From positions 1 through 64,000 of the forward strand of contig NZ_NRRL01000014.1 in NCBI RefSeq assembly GCF_016583645.1: 64,000 bases of DNA, written 5' to 3'. The position numbers and the translations under genes are program-made. Under the pieces are notes generated by a model, which saw nothing but the letters and a program-made list of their open reading frames with translations, did not search any database and was not told the DNA's origin. The stretch is from Rhodovibrio sodomensis (GTDB taxonomy: Bacteria > Pseudomonadota > Alphaproteobacteria > Kiloniellales > Rhodovibrionaceae). Below, in pieces: positions 1 to 8,264 of the stretch (the first letter of the stretch is position 1; each line of letters opens with the position of its first letter).

Positions 1-102
1 GTTCAGCTTGGCCTCGACCTTGGCCAAGCGCTCCTCCAGCGCCACGATGTAGTCGACCAGTTCGTCCTTGGAATGCTGCTTCAGCTCTTCCCGCCGACTC
101 AT
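1..102 (-). CDS. Transposase N-terminus, IS66-like (partial, runs off left edge)
   Basis: Only the first 34 codons lie in the window, starting at an ATG on the minus strand. The visible peptide begins MSRREELKQHSKDELVDYIV and continues as a charged helix rich in Leu, Glu, Ala and Lys. This resembles the leucine-zipper-like leader that opens many IS66-family (TnpC-type) transposases, before their zinc-finger and DDE domains. No catalytic residues are visible, so the family call rests on the leader alone. The gene sits beside the AT-richer exonuclease/nucleotidyltransferase pair, which fits a mobile or recently inserted segment. It could also be another short coiled-coil protein. Confidence 0.45.
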   Translation of the reverse strand, partial: MSRREELKQHSKDELVDYIVALEERLAKVEAKLN

Positions 103-210
103 ACCATTCTGGAATCATACCAGAGTCCGGGCGTAAAGAGCTGACCCGAGCTGCTGCTGGACTGATCCGGCAGGCTAGAAACTCACGGGCCCACCCCCGG
201 GGGTGAGCAG

Positions 211-1038
211 CTACACACTATCTTTCGCCTCTTGCTCCTGAACATTTTCAGCCACCCACTCCAATCGATAAGTAGGTGTCATATTGACAAAATTGATGAA
301 GTCCTGTGGATGAACGGTGCCTTCTCCTCTATATTTGACCAGTAAGCTTAAAATCGCTGAAAAGCAGGTCAACATTCTGTTGTGTTTCAGTTTGTAATTC
401 TTTACACGCCTCTTAACTTTTTGCTTCTCGGGCTCAGTCTTTGTGCGCGCTTCGTAATTTACACAAAAGGTTCGCCAAAGCCGCATAACGTCATTCACAA
501 GAAATGTTGGCACAAACTCGTCGCGATGATCTTCATAATCGCGCCAATATTTCGCTACAACATCATCTACAACCGTCTGATAAACATCTTGCCCCACGAG
601 CGGTTGGCTCTCTAGTAACAACAGAAGGCGCGCTGTCAGGGTATTCTGAACGTCATCTTCGGGCGTTCCAAGATTTTTGATAAGCTTCGAACCAGTATAA
701 TGCAGCAGGTATTCGCCATCGCCATCAAAATCTGGAAGGCCCAATGACTTAATGGCCTCAATTAAATCAGCTTTCACCACGATTTCATCAAGCCGATTTA
801 AATACCGCTGCGGTTCACGGCCACCAGAGGAATTGTCCGAGTCTTGACCCTCAAAGCTTGGGAGTCCTACGATGAATAAATCAAGGTCACTTTCATTTGT
901 AGCCTCTAAACGACCGTAGGAACCTGTGGCATATACACAAGCTTTACCGTCACATAATCCGCGAGCTCGCTCAAGTTTTCCAACAATTTGTCTAATGTTC
1001 TCGCTTGACACCTGACGGCGCCGGGTGAGTTCGTTCAT
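211..1038 (-). CDS. Nucleotidyltransferase (Pol-beta fold) with helical C-terminus
   Basis: The 275-residue protein has the Pol-beta nucleotidyltransferase signature: GS at residues 39-40 followed by SDLDLF at 50-55, giving the two metal-binding aspartates (51 and 53). The rest is mostly helical with a Lys/Arg-rich stretch near residues 205-225 that could bind nucleic acid. The start at 1038 was chosen because the upstream exonuclease stop (TGA at 1040-1042) lies one base before this ATG, the usual sign of translational coupling. Base composition and codon use are clearly AT-richer than the flanking genes, suggesting acquisition by transfer. The substrate is unknown. A role in defence or RNA end modification is possible but unproven; a CBASS cyclase is an alternative, though no effector gene is present. 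Confidence 0.7.
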   Translation of the reverse strand: MNELTRRRQVSSENIRQIVGKLERARGLCDGKACVYATGSYGRLEATNESDLDLFIVGLPSFEGQDSDNSSGGREPQRYLNRLDEIVVKADLIEAIKSLGLPDFDGDGEYLLHYTGSKLIKNLGTPEDDVQNTLTARLLLLLESQPLVGQDVYQTVVDDVVAKYWRDYEDHRDEFVPTFLVNDVMRLWRTFCVNYEARTKTEPEKQKVKRRVKNYKLKHNRMLTCFSAILSLLVKYRGEGTVHPQDFINFVNMTPTYRLEWVAENVQEQEAKDSV

Positions 1039-1039
1039 A

Positions 1040-1777
1040 TCACGCCTTCCATTCAGCGATTTTCGCAAAAATTTCCGCCTGCTCAATTGCGTCATCTACT
1101 GCGAAATGTGTGTGCTCACGCTCAGGTTGCAACCAATCCGGTAATTTAGACCTCCCTGCGCTCGAGAATGGCAGATTAGCCTTTATGGAGACAGCCGTTT
1201 TAATATCGAAGCATCGTGAATAACCGAATGGCGACCCTTTATCTGAAAACGCAATGAAATACCAATACAGCCAAGTCCAGTCAAAGCTTACCGGATACGC
1301 AGCTAGGACCGGTTTGGTCTCACCTGCTAATGACATCACCCAATCCCATGCATCATTCATCGCATCTTTTGGAGAAGCCCCTTCACGTTGCAACCTCTCT
1401 CTATCAAGTTGATTTATATTTAAAGCTTCTACTTCGTAATTTTCAGAGATTGGTTTGATTTCACGGTAGAAAATTTGGTCATATTTACTTGGTTTCTCGA
1501 AAGTCTGCCCGTCATATTGCCCGGCATAGACAAGCGCAAAGGACAACATTGAGTATGGCCCAGGAATCGGACCATCGGTCTCCACGTCCGCGGAAAAATA
1601 TGTATCACCGATTTTCACGACATTACTCGTGCTTTCCGCGTTGCCTTTTCTGACCGCTAGTTTGTCACACTGAGACGAACACGCCGAATCAAAAGGTGTC
1701 ATCTTTATCCGCTCTACCCCAAGATATGCCACTTCCGTGTCCTGTGGAGCATAGTTCTTGTGTGTCATATATCGCAA
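1040..1777 (-). CDS. DEDDh-type 3'-5' exonuclease (DnaQ/RNase T-like)
   Basis: The protein carries an exonuclease I motif (DVETDGP, Asp64 and Glu66) and an exonuclease III motif of the DEDDh type near the C-terminus (HFAVDDA, His224 and Asp229), with a middle segment rich in Trp and Tyr. These are the metal ligands and general base of DnaQ-fold 3'-5' exonucleases. The length (245 aa) suits a stand-alone domain. The start is uncertain: in-frame ATGs at 1768 and 1702 are alternatives, and the first 50 residues look poorly structured. It is the first gene of a two-gene unit with the nucleotidyltransferase, and both are AT-rich relative to the window. Whether it acts on DNA or RNA cannot be told. 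Confidence 0.72.
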   Translation of the reverse strand: MRYMTHKNYAPQDTEVAYLGVERIKMTPFDSACSSQCDKLAVRKGNAESTSNVVKIGDTYFSADVETDGPIPGPYSMLSFALVYAGQYDGQTFEKPSKYDQIFYREIKPISENYEVEALNINQLDRERLQREGASPKDAMNDAWDWVMSLAGETKPVLAAYPVSFDWTWLYWYFIAFSDKGSPFGYSRCFDIKTAVSIKANLPFSSAGRSKLPDWLQPEREHTHFAVDDAIEQAEIFAKIAEWKA

Positions 1778-1820
1778 GCGTCCATTTATCCGTTAAGCGA
1801 TAGCCTATGCGGCGTCTACC

Positions 1821-4800
1821 CTACTCCGCCGGCTCCGCGCGGGCCTCGCGGCCTTCGTGGGTGAGCGGCTGTTCCAGGTGGGCGATGATTTCCTTGGGCA
1901 CCACCTGCCAGAAGTGCTCGCGCTCGGCCTGCCAGTCGATCAGCAGCCGTTCGGCGAAGCGGGACTGGGTCTCGCGGACGTGCTCGGCGATCAGGTCGCG
2001 CAGCACGCTCTCCCAGTAGTCGGTCTGGATCCGCTGCCAGGTTACCTGGTCCGGGTTCACGCGCCGCTCGAAGTCGCCGTCGGGGTCGTAGACGTAGGCC
2101 ATGCCGCCGGTCATGCCGGCGCCGAAGTTCGGTCCGACGTTGCCGAGGATCACCGCGGTGCCGCCGGTCATGTACTCGCAGCCGTTGGCGCCGCAGCCCT
2201 CGACCACGGCGACGGCATCGGAGTTGCGCACGCAGAACCGCTCCCCGGCCTGGCCGGCGGCGAACAGCCGGCCGCTGGTGGCGCCGTACAGCACCGTGTT
2301 GCCGACGATCGAGTTTTTCTGGCTCTCCAGCGGGCTGGCCGTGGTCGGCCGGACGACGATGGTGCCGCCCGACAGGCCCTTGCCGACGTAGTCGTTGGCG
2401 TCGCCGAACACCTCCAGTTTCAGGCCCTGCACGGCGAACGCGCCCAGCGACTGGCCGGCGGACCCGCGCAGGCGCACGGTCGCGTGGCCCGGGCGCAGCC
2501 CGGTCATGCCGAACTTGCGCACGATGTGCGAGGACAGGCGGGTACCGATCGCCCGCTGGGTGTTCCGGATGGTGTACTGCAGCTGCATCTTCTCGCCGTC
2601 CGTGAACAGCGTGCGGGCGTCTTCCACCATCTGCGCGTCGAGCGTCTCGTCCACCTCGTTGCGGCCCTTGCGGGTGCAGTAGGTGGCATACTCGCCCGGG
2701 TCCGGGCGGGCCAGCAGCGGGTTCAGGTCGAGATCGTCCAGGTTGGGCGCCCCGCGGTTGACCTGATGCAGCAGCTCGGTGCGGCCGATCACCTCGTTCA
2801 GCGTGCGCGCGCCCAGCGAGGCCAGCACCTCGCGAACCTCCTCGGCGATGAAGGAGAACAGGTTGACCACCTTCTGCGGGGTCCCGGTGAACTTCTCGCG
2901 CAGCTTGGGGTCCTGGGTGCAGACGCCCACCGGACAGGTGTTGGAGTGGCACTGCCGGACCATGATGCAGCCCACGCTGACCAGCGAGGCGGTGCCCACG
3001 CCGAACTCCTCGGCCCCCAGGATCGCCGCGGTGACGATGTCCCGGCCGGTCTTGAGGCCGCCGTCGGTGCGCAGCTTCACCCGGTGGCGCAGCCGGTTCA
3101 GGGTGAGCACCTGGTGGACCTCCGACAGCCCCATCTCCCAGGGGATGCCGGCGTACTTGATCGAGGTCAGCGGGCTGGCGCCGGTGCCCCCCGAGTGGCC
3201 GGCGATCAGGATCACGTCGGCCTTCGCCTTGGCCACGCCGGCGGCGATCGTGCCGATGCCCGAGCGCGCGACCAGCTTGACGCAGACCTCGGCGTCGGGA
3301 TTGATCTGCTTCAGGTCGTAGATCAGCTGCGCCAGATCCTCGATCGAGTAGATGTCGTGGTGCGGCGGCGGGCTGATCAGCGGCACGCCCGGGGTGGCGT
3401 GGCGCAGCTTGGCGATGATGTCGGTGACCTTGAAGCCGGGCAGCTGCCCGCCCTCGCCGGGCTTGGCGCCCTGGGCGACCTTGATCTCGATCTCCCGGCA
3501 GTTGTTCAGGTACTCCGCCGTCACGCCGAACCGGCCCGAGGCGACCTGCTTGATCGCGGAGTTCGGGTTGTTGCCCTTGTCGTCCGGCTTGAAGTGCGCC
3601 GGGTCCTCGCCGCCCTCGCCGCTGTCGGACTTGGCGCCGATCGAGTTCATCGCGATGTTGAGCGTCTTGTGCGCTTCCGGGCTCATCGCGCCCAGCGACA
3701 TGCCCGGCGTGACGAAGCGCTTGCGGATCGCGGTGATCGATTCGACCTCCTCGACGGACACTGGACGCACGTTCTTGGTGTTGAAGTCGAGCAGGTCGCG
3801 CAGCGTGGTCGGCGGCAGGATGCGCATGCCCTCGGAGAATTTCTTGAAGGTCGAATAGCTGTCGCTCGCCACGGCCGACTGCATCACGTGGATCAGCTGG
3901 CCGTCCCACGAGTGCCGCTCGCCGCGCCGGCGGTACTTGTAGAAGCCGCCCACCGGCAGGGCGATGAAGTCTTCCGACCAGGCGCGCTCGTGCAGCTCCA
4001 GCACCTTCTGCTGGATGCCGGACAGCCCGATCCCGGAGATCCGCGAGGGCATGCCGGGGAAGAACTCGTCGACCAGGGTGCGCGACAGGCCCACGGCCTC
4101 GAAGTTGTAGGCGCCGCGGTAGGAGGCCAGCACCGAGATGCCCATCTTGGACATGATCTTGAGCAGGCCCTCGTCGACCGCCTTCTTGAAGCGCTGCAGG
4201 CACGCTTCGATGCTCATGTCCGGGAACAGGCCGCGGGCGTGCCGGTCGGCGATCGACTCCTGCGCCAGGTAGGCGTTGACCGTGGTCGCGCCGACGCCGA
4301 TCAGCACGGCGAAGTAGTGCACGTCCAGGCACTCGCCGGAGCGGACGTTGAGCGAGGTGAAGGTCCGCAGCTTCTGGCGCATCAGATAGGTGTGCACCCC
4401 GCCGGTCGCGAGGATCATCGGCAGCGGTGCCTTGTCCGGGCCCAGCGCCTTGTCGGACAGCACGATGTGCTCGCAGCCGCCGCGCACCGCGTCCTCGGCG
4501 TCCTGCTGCACCCGCAGCAGGGCGGCGTGCATGGCGGCCTCGCCGCCGGCCGGATCGAACGTGCAGTCGATCTCCGCCACCGTGTCGCCCATGTAGGCGC
4601 GCATGGACTCGAACTCGGCGTTGGTCAGCACCGGGCTGTCCAGCTGCAGCAGCCGGCACTGGCTGGCGTCCTCGTCCAGGATGTTGCCCAGGTTGCCCAA
4701 GCGGGTCTTCAGCGTCATCACCATCTTCTCCCGCAGCGAATCGATCGGCGGGTTGGTGACCTGACTGAAGTTCTGCCGGAAGAAGTGGTGCAGCGGCCGG

Positions 4801-6380
4801 TAGCGGTCGGACAGCACCGCCAGGGGCGTGTCGTCGCCCATCGAGCCGATGCCTTCCTTGGACTCCTCGACCATCGGGTGGAGGACCATCTCCATGTCCT
4901 CCATCGTCTGGCCGAACGCGAGCTGCCGGCGGCGCAGGTTCTGCTTGTCGTATTCCGCGTGCTCGCCGTGCTCGGGCCGGACGATGTCGTCGATCTTGGT
5001 GATCTGCTTGACCCACTCGCCGTAGGGCTGCTGACCGGCCAGCACGTGCTTGATTTCCTCGTCGTGGTAGAGCGTGCCGGCTTCCAGATCGACGGCGATC
5101 ATCTGGCCGGGGCCGATCTTGCCCTTCTCGACGATGTGCTGCTCGTCCAGGCGCACCATGCCGGTCTCGGAGCCGACGAACAGCAGCCCGTCGTCGGTCA
5201 CCGTGTAGCGCAGCGGGCGCAGGCCGTTGCGGTCCATGCCGCCCAGCACCCAGCGGCCGCCGAAGGCGCAGATCGCCGCCGGGCCGTCCCACGGCTCCAT
5301 CACCGAGTTGCAGTAGCGGTAGAGGTTCTTCAGTTCCTCCGGCATCGACCGGTCGGCGGAGAAGGATTCGGGAATCAGCAGCGTCTTCGCCATCGGCACG
5401 CTGCGCCCGGCGCGCACCAGCAGCTCGAAGGTGGCGTCGAGCGCGGCCGAATCGCTCGAGCCGGCCTGCACCACGGGCTTCACGTCCTCGATCCGGTCGC
5501 CGAAGCGCGGGTGGTCCAGCCGGCACTCGTGCGCCTTCATCCAGTTCACGTTGCCGCGCAGCGTGTTGATCTCACCGTTGTGGGCGAGCACGCGGAACGG
5601 CTGGGCCAGCGGCCAGGTCGGGAAGGTGTTGGTCGAGTAGCGCTGGTGGAAGATCGCGAAGGAGGAGACGAAGCGCGTATCCTCCAGATCCGGGTAGAAG
5701 CTCGTCAGCTGCTCCGCCAGGAACATGCCCTTGTAGATGATCGACCGGCAGGACAGGGAGCAGCAGTAGAAGTCCTTGATCGACTCCTCGGCGACCGCTT
5801 TCTCGATCCGCCGGCGGATCACGTAGAGGTCGAGGTCGAAGTCGCTGGCCGAGCGCCCGCGGGCGTTGGAGATCATGATCTGCTCGATCTCCGGGCGGGT
5901 CGCGTTCGCCTTCTCGCCGATCACGCCGGTGTTCACCGGCACCTGGCGCCAGCCGTAGATCGTGTAGCCGTACTTCAGGATCTCGCGCTCGACGATGACG
6001 CGGCAGCGCTCCTGGGCGTCCAGGTCGGTGCGCGGCAGGAACATCATGCCCACGGCGACGCGCTCCGGCCCCGGCTTGTGGCCGGCGGCGGCGATGTGCT
6101 CGTGGAAGAAGTCTTGCGGGATCTCGACGTGGATGCCGGCGCCGTCGCCGGTCTTGCCGTCCGCGTCGATCGCGCCGCGGTGCCAGACCGCCTTCAGGGC
6201 GTCGATCCCGGCCTGCACGACATCGCGCCGCGGGCTGCCGTCGACCGACGCGATCAGGCCGACGCCGCAGGCGTCGTGCTCGTCGGACGGGTCGTAGAGA
6301 CCGGTCTCGCTCAGCGTGCGGGCATTTTCCTCCCACGCACGGATGGCGGCATCCTGGCCCTGGCCCCAAACGCTGGTCAT
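1821..6380 (-). CDS. gltB: Glutamate synthase (NADPH) large subunit
   Basis: GltB moves the amide nitrogen of glutamine to 2-oxoglutarate, making two glutamates. At 1519 aa it has normal length. A 37-residue propeptide precedes Cys38 in HDACGVG, the nucleophile of the N-terminal amidotransferase domain. The central and FMN-binding domains follow, with the 3Fe-4S ligands in CIMVRQCHSNTC (Cys1138, 1144, 1149), and the C-terminal GXGXG beta-helix carries repeated GG-rich turns. The ATG at 6380 has an AGAGGA ribosome binding site. It is the last gene of a four-gene minus-strand run that starts with gltD, so large and small subunit genes are about 1.9 kb apart instead of adjacent. Confidence 0.98.
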   Translation of the reverse strand: MTSVWGQGQDAAIRAWEENARTLSETGLYDPSDEHDACGVGLIASVDGSPRRDVVQAGIDALKAVWHRGAIDADGKTGDGAGIHVEIPQDFFHEHIAAAGHKPGPERVAVGMMFLPRTDLDAQERCRVIVEREILKYGYTIYGWRQVPVNTGVIGEKANATRPEIEQIMISNARGRSASDFDLDLYVIRRRIEKAVAEESIKDFYCCSLSCRSIIYKGMFLAEQLTSFYPDLEDTRFVSSFAIFHQRYSTNTFPTWPLAQPFRVLAHNGEINTLRGNVNWMKAHECRLDHPRFGDRIEDVKPVVQAGSSDSAALDATFELLVRAGRSVPMAKTLLIPESFSADRSMPEELKNLYRYCNSVMEPWDGPAAICAFGGRWVLGGMDRNGLRPLRYTVTDDGLLFVGSETGMVRLDEQHIVEKGKIGPGQMIAVDLEAGTLYHDEEIKHVLAGQQPYGEWVKQITKIDDIVRPEHGEHAEYDKQNLRRRQLAFGQTMEDMEMVLHPMVEESKEGIGSMGDDTPLAVLSDRYRPLHHFFRQNFSQVTNPPIDSLREKMVMTLKTRLGNLGNILDEDASQCRLLQLDSPVLTNAEFESMRAYMGDTVAEIDCTFDPAGGEAAMHAALLRVQQDAEDAVRGGCEHIVLSDKALGPDKAPLPMILATGGVHTYLMRQKLRTFTSLNVRSGECLDVHYFAVLIGVGATTVNAYLAQESIADRHARGLFPDMSIEACLQRFKKAVDEGLLKIMSKMGISVLASYRGAYNFEAVGLSRTLVDEFFPGMPSRISGIGLSGIQQKVLELHERAWSEDFIALPVGGFYKYRRRGERHSWDGQLIHVMQSAVASDSYSTFKKFSEGMRILPPTTLRDLLDFNTKNVRPVSVEEVESITAIRKRFVTPGMSLGAMSPEAHKTLNIAMNSIGAKSDSGEGGEDPAHFKPDDKGNNPNSAIKQVASGRFGVTAEYLNNCREIEIKVAQGAKPGEGGQLPGFKVTDIIAKLRHATPGVPLISPPPHHDIYSIEDLAQLIYDLKQINPDAEVCVKLVARSGIGTIAAGVAKAKADVILIAGHSGGTGASPLTSIKYAGIPWEMGLSEVHQVLTLNRLRHRVKLRTDGGLKTGRDIVTAAILGAEEFGVGTASLVSVGCIMVRQCHSNTCPVGVCTQDPKLREKFTGTPQKVVNLFSFIAEEVREVLASLGARTLNEVIGRTELLHQVNRGAPNLDDLDLNPLLARPDPGEYATYCTRKGRNEVDETLDAQMVEDARTLFTDGEKMQLQYTIRNTQRAIGTRLSSHIVRKFGMTGLRPGHATVRLRGSAGQSLGAFAVQGLKLEVFGDANDYVGKGLSGGTIVVRPTTASPLESQKNSIVGNTVLYGATSGRLFAAGQAGERFCVRNSDAVAVVEGCGANGCEYMTGGTAVILGNVGPNFGAGMTGGMAYVYDPDGDFERRVNPDQVTWQRIQTDYWESVLRDLIAEHVRETQSRFAERLLIDWQAEREHFWQVVPKEIIAHLEQPLTHEGREARAEPAE

Positions 6381-6437
6381 GGCGTCGTTCCTCTTCTCTC
6401 GGTTCTGCGGGCGCGCCCGTCGCCGGGTGCGCCCCGG

Positions 6438-7091
6438 TTACGCCGCGAGGGCGTCGTCGAAATTCACCGTCGGCGCGTTCGAAAACAGCGCCGGCATGTC
6501 CAGGAAACCCGGCTGGCCGGCCACCCGGTCCATCCAGGCAAGGACGGCCGGCACATCGTTCAGGTCGAAGCCGCCCTCGCCCGCCAGATGGGCGTAGGCG
6601 TAGAGCGCGATGTCGGCGACCGTGAATCGTCTTCCGGCCAGGAACTGCCGGGTCTCCAGCGCTTGGTCGAGCACCTTCAGCGCGTGCGCGCCGTTCGCCA
6701 TCTTGGCGCGCAGCCCCTCTTCCTGGCCCTCGGGCACGCCGGTGAAATGGCGCCAGACCCGGGCGACCGCGATGTTGGGCTCAAAGCTGTACTGCTCGAA
6801 GAACAGCCATTCGAGCACCTCGTCCTCGTCCGCGGGCGCGTCCGGGCGGTACGCCGTGCCGCGCGCGAGCGCCAGCAGCAGGGCGTTGGATTCGCCCATG
6901 CCCCGGCCGTCTGGAAACTGCAGGAACGGCACCCGCCCGTCCGGGTTGAGCGCGCGGAAGCGCGGGTCCTGCGTGTGTCCCTCGACCACGCTGGTGCGCA
7001 CCACCTGGGTGTCGCGCCCGGTCAGATGCAGGATCAGCGCGACCTTGTAGCAGTTGCCCGAAGTCGGGTCGGCGAACAGGCGGTAGGTCAC
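6438..7091 (-). CDS. Glutathione S-transferase family protein
   Basis: A 217-residue protein with an N-terminal thioredoxin-fold domain (motif DPTSGNCYKVALIL, then a cis-Pro region near NPDGRVPFL and the GSH-binding ESNALLLAL segment) and an all-helical C-terminal domain ending in WMDRVAGQPGF. This matches cytosolic bacterial GSTs, which conjugate glutathione to electrophiles or reduce peroxides. The GTG start at 7091 overlaps the TGA of the upstream DUF29-fusion gene, implying translational coupling; starting further upstream would require a 76-base overlap. It lies 57 bp before gltB. The substrate is not predictable. Confidence 0.88.
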   Translation of the reverse strand: MTYRLFADPTSGNCYKVALILHLTGRDTQVVRTSVVEGHTQDPRFRALNPDGRVPFLQFPDGRGMGESNALLLALARGTAYRPDAPADEDEVLEWLFFEQYSFEPNIAVARVWRHFTGVPEGQEEGLRAKMANGAHALKVLDQALETRQFLAGRRFTVADIALYAYAHLAGEGGFDLNDVPAVLAWMDRVAGQPGFLDMPALFSNAPTVNFDDALAA

Positions 7092-8254
7092 TGATCGCGC
7101 TCCGGATATTCGTCTTCGGGCGGAAAGTCCGACGCGAAAATCTGCTCGACGGTAAACGGACACGCCTCCGGAAACCTCTCACGTTTCAGACCGGTTTCCA
7201 GGGCAGCGCTTTTAACCGCCTTGGAATAGCCCGACCGGATCAGTTTCTCGATCACGTCGTCGCGCGCCAAGCTCGGACTGTCATCGAGGATCAAGTCGAT
7301 CTTGTCGCGCGAGTCGTTCATGCTCGTAAGCCAACTCCAGGAGCGTTTGTCGGGCTGGTAGGTCCACTTTAAAAGGTGCTCCAGCACGCGCTTGATCTGG
7401 CTCTCGAGCGCCCGCCGGTCGCTCGCACCCAAACTCCACAGCTCCTCTGCGATGTTGTCGATGTCGAGGCGGTCCACGGCGCCGTCGCGCGCGGCTTGCG
7501 CCTGATCCAAACACCACTGGTTGAAGTCGTGTTCGTAGCGCCCGTGGAGCGAAACGATGCACCCGGCGTTACCGATCGCATCCAAGATCATCGTGTCGCC
7601 GATCAGAACGTGGAGTTGCCGGAATTGCCCAGCTTCGCCGTCCAACAGGCCGGCGCTCCGGATCCGCTGCGCGATGTCGGCGGGGTCGACGAATATATCC
7701 ACGCTGGAATTCAGGTAGATCAGCAGATCCACGGTCTGGCTGTCGGCATAATCGCCGGCGCGCAGTTTCCCGAGCTTGCGATTGTAAGCTTGTATGATCT
7801 CATAGACGGCTTGGCGCTCAGGCGCGTCGCCGACCTGGCCATCGCCGGGATCGAGAACGAACCGATCGCTATCCGGCCTGAACGCCTCGCGGTCGGCCGC
7901 GCTCAGGTCGCGCTGATAGGTCGGGGACGTCGCTTGCGTGACCTCGACCCCGACCTGCTCGCCATCGGTCGTCTCCAGCACCGCGTTGGGCAATGCGCGC
8001 GCCGCCTCCGGATCACTCACGCACAGGTTGGCCGGCATCCTCAACCGCTCGCTCGCCACCAAGGCGATCAACAAGCGACGCAGACACCAGTCCTCGCCTT
8101 CGGCGCCACGGGCGCGCAGCCGGCTTTGGCTGGTCAGCCGATCGAATCGCGGTCCAACGTCGCGACCGAACGCCCCGAGTTCTTCGTCGAGCCGCTTGGT
8201 GCCGGTCAGCTGTACGACGGTGCGATACGCACTCTGTTCCGTTGGCAGCGCCAT
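7088..8254 (-). CDS. DUF29 protein with an N-terminal nuclease-like extension
   Basis: The 388-residue protein has two parts. Residues about 239-384 match the DUF29 pattern (YEHDFNQWCLDQA at the start, LWSLGASDRRALES, LLKWTYQP, and the FPEACPFTVEQ end); DUF29 proteins are normally about 150 aa and of unknown function. Residues 1-235 are not recognised. They include EGEDWCLRRLL, a beta hairpin (VLETTDGEQVGVEVTQAT, Glu94, Asp97, Glu104, Gln107) and a strand LLIYLNSSVDIFVD, which recall a PD-(D/E)XK nuclease core, but this is inference. The gene starts 11 bp after gltD and overlaps the GST start, so it is embedded in the glutamate synthase transcript. Confidence 0.7.
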   Translation of the reverse strand: MALPTEQSAYRTVVQLTGTKRLDEELGAFGRDVGPRFDRLTSQSRLRARGAEGEDWCLRRLLIALVASERLRMPANLCVSDPEAARALPNAVLETTDGEQVGVEVTQATSPTYQRDLSAADREAFRPDSDRFVLDPGDGQVGDAPERQAVYEIIQAYNRKLGKLRAGDYADSQTVDLLIYLNSSVDIFVDPADIAQRIRSAGLLDGEAGQFRQLHVLIGDTMILDAIGNAGCIVSLHGRYEHDFNQWCLDQAQAARDGAVDRLDIDNIAEELWSLGASDRRALESQIKRVLEHLLKWTYQPDKRSWSWLTSMNDSRDKIDLILDDSPSLARDDVIEKLIRSGYSKAVKSAALETGLKRERFPEACPFTVEQIFASDFPPEDEYPERDQ

Positions 8255-8264
8255 CGTGCGCCCC

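Noticed and set aside
1857..7094. Very long open frame (about 1745 codons) on the plus strand opposite gltB and the GST gene
   Set aside because: It is antisense to gltB. Its translation is rich in Ala, Arg, Val, Asp and His with no motifs, as expected from the complement of GC-rich coding sequence.
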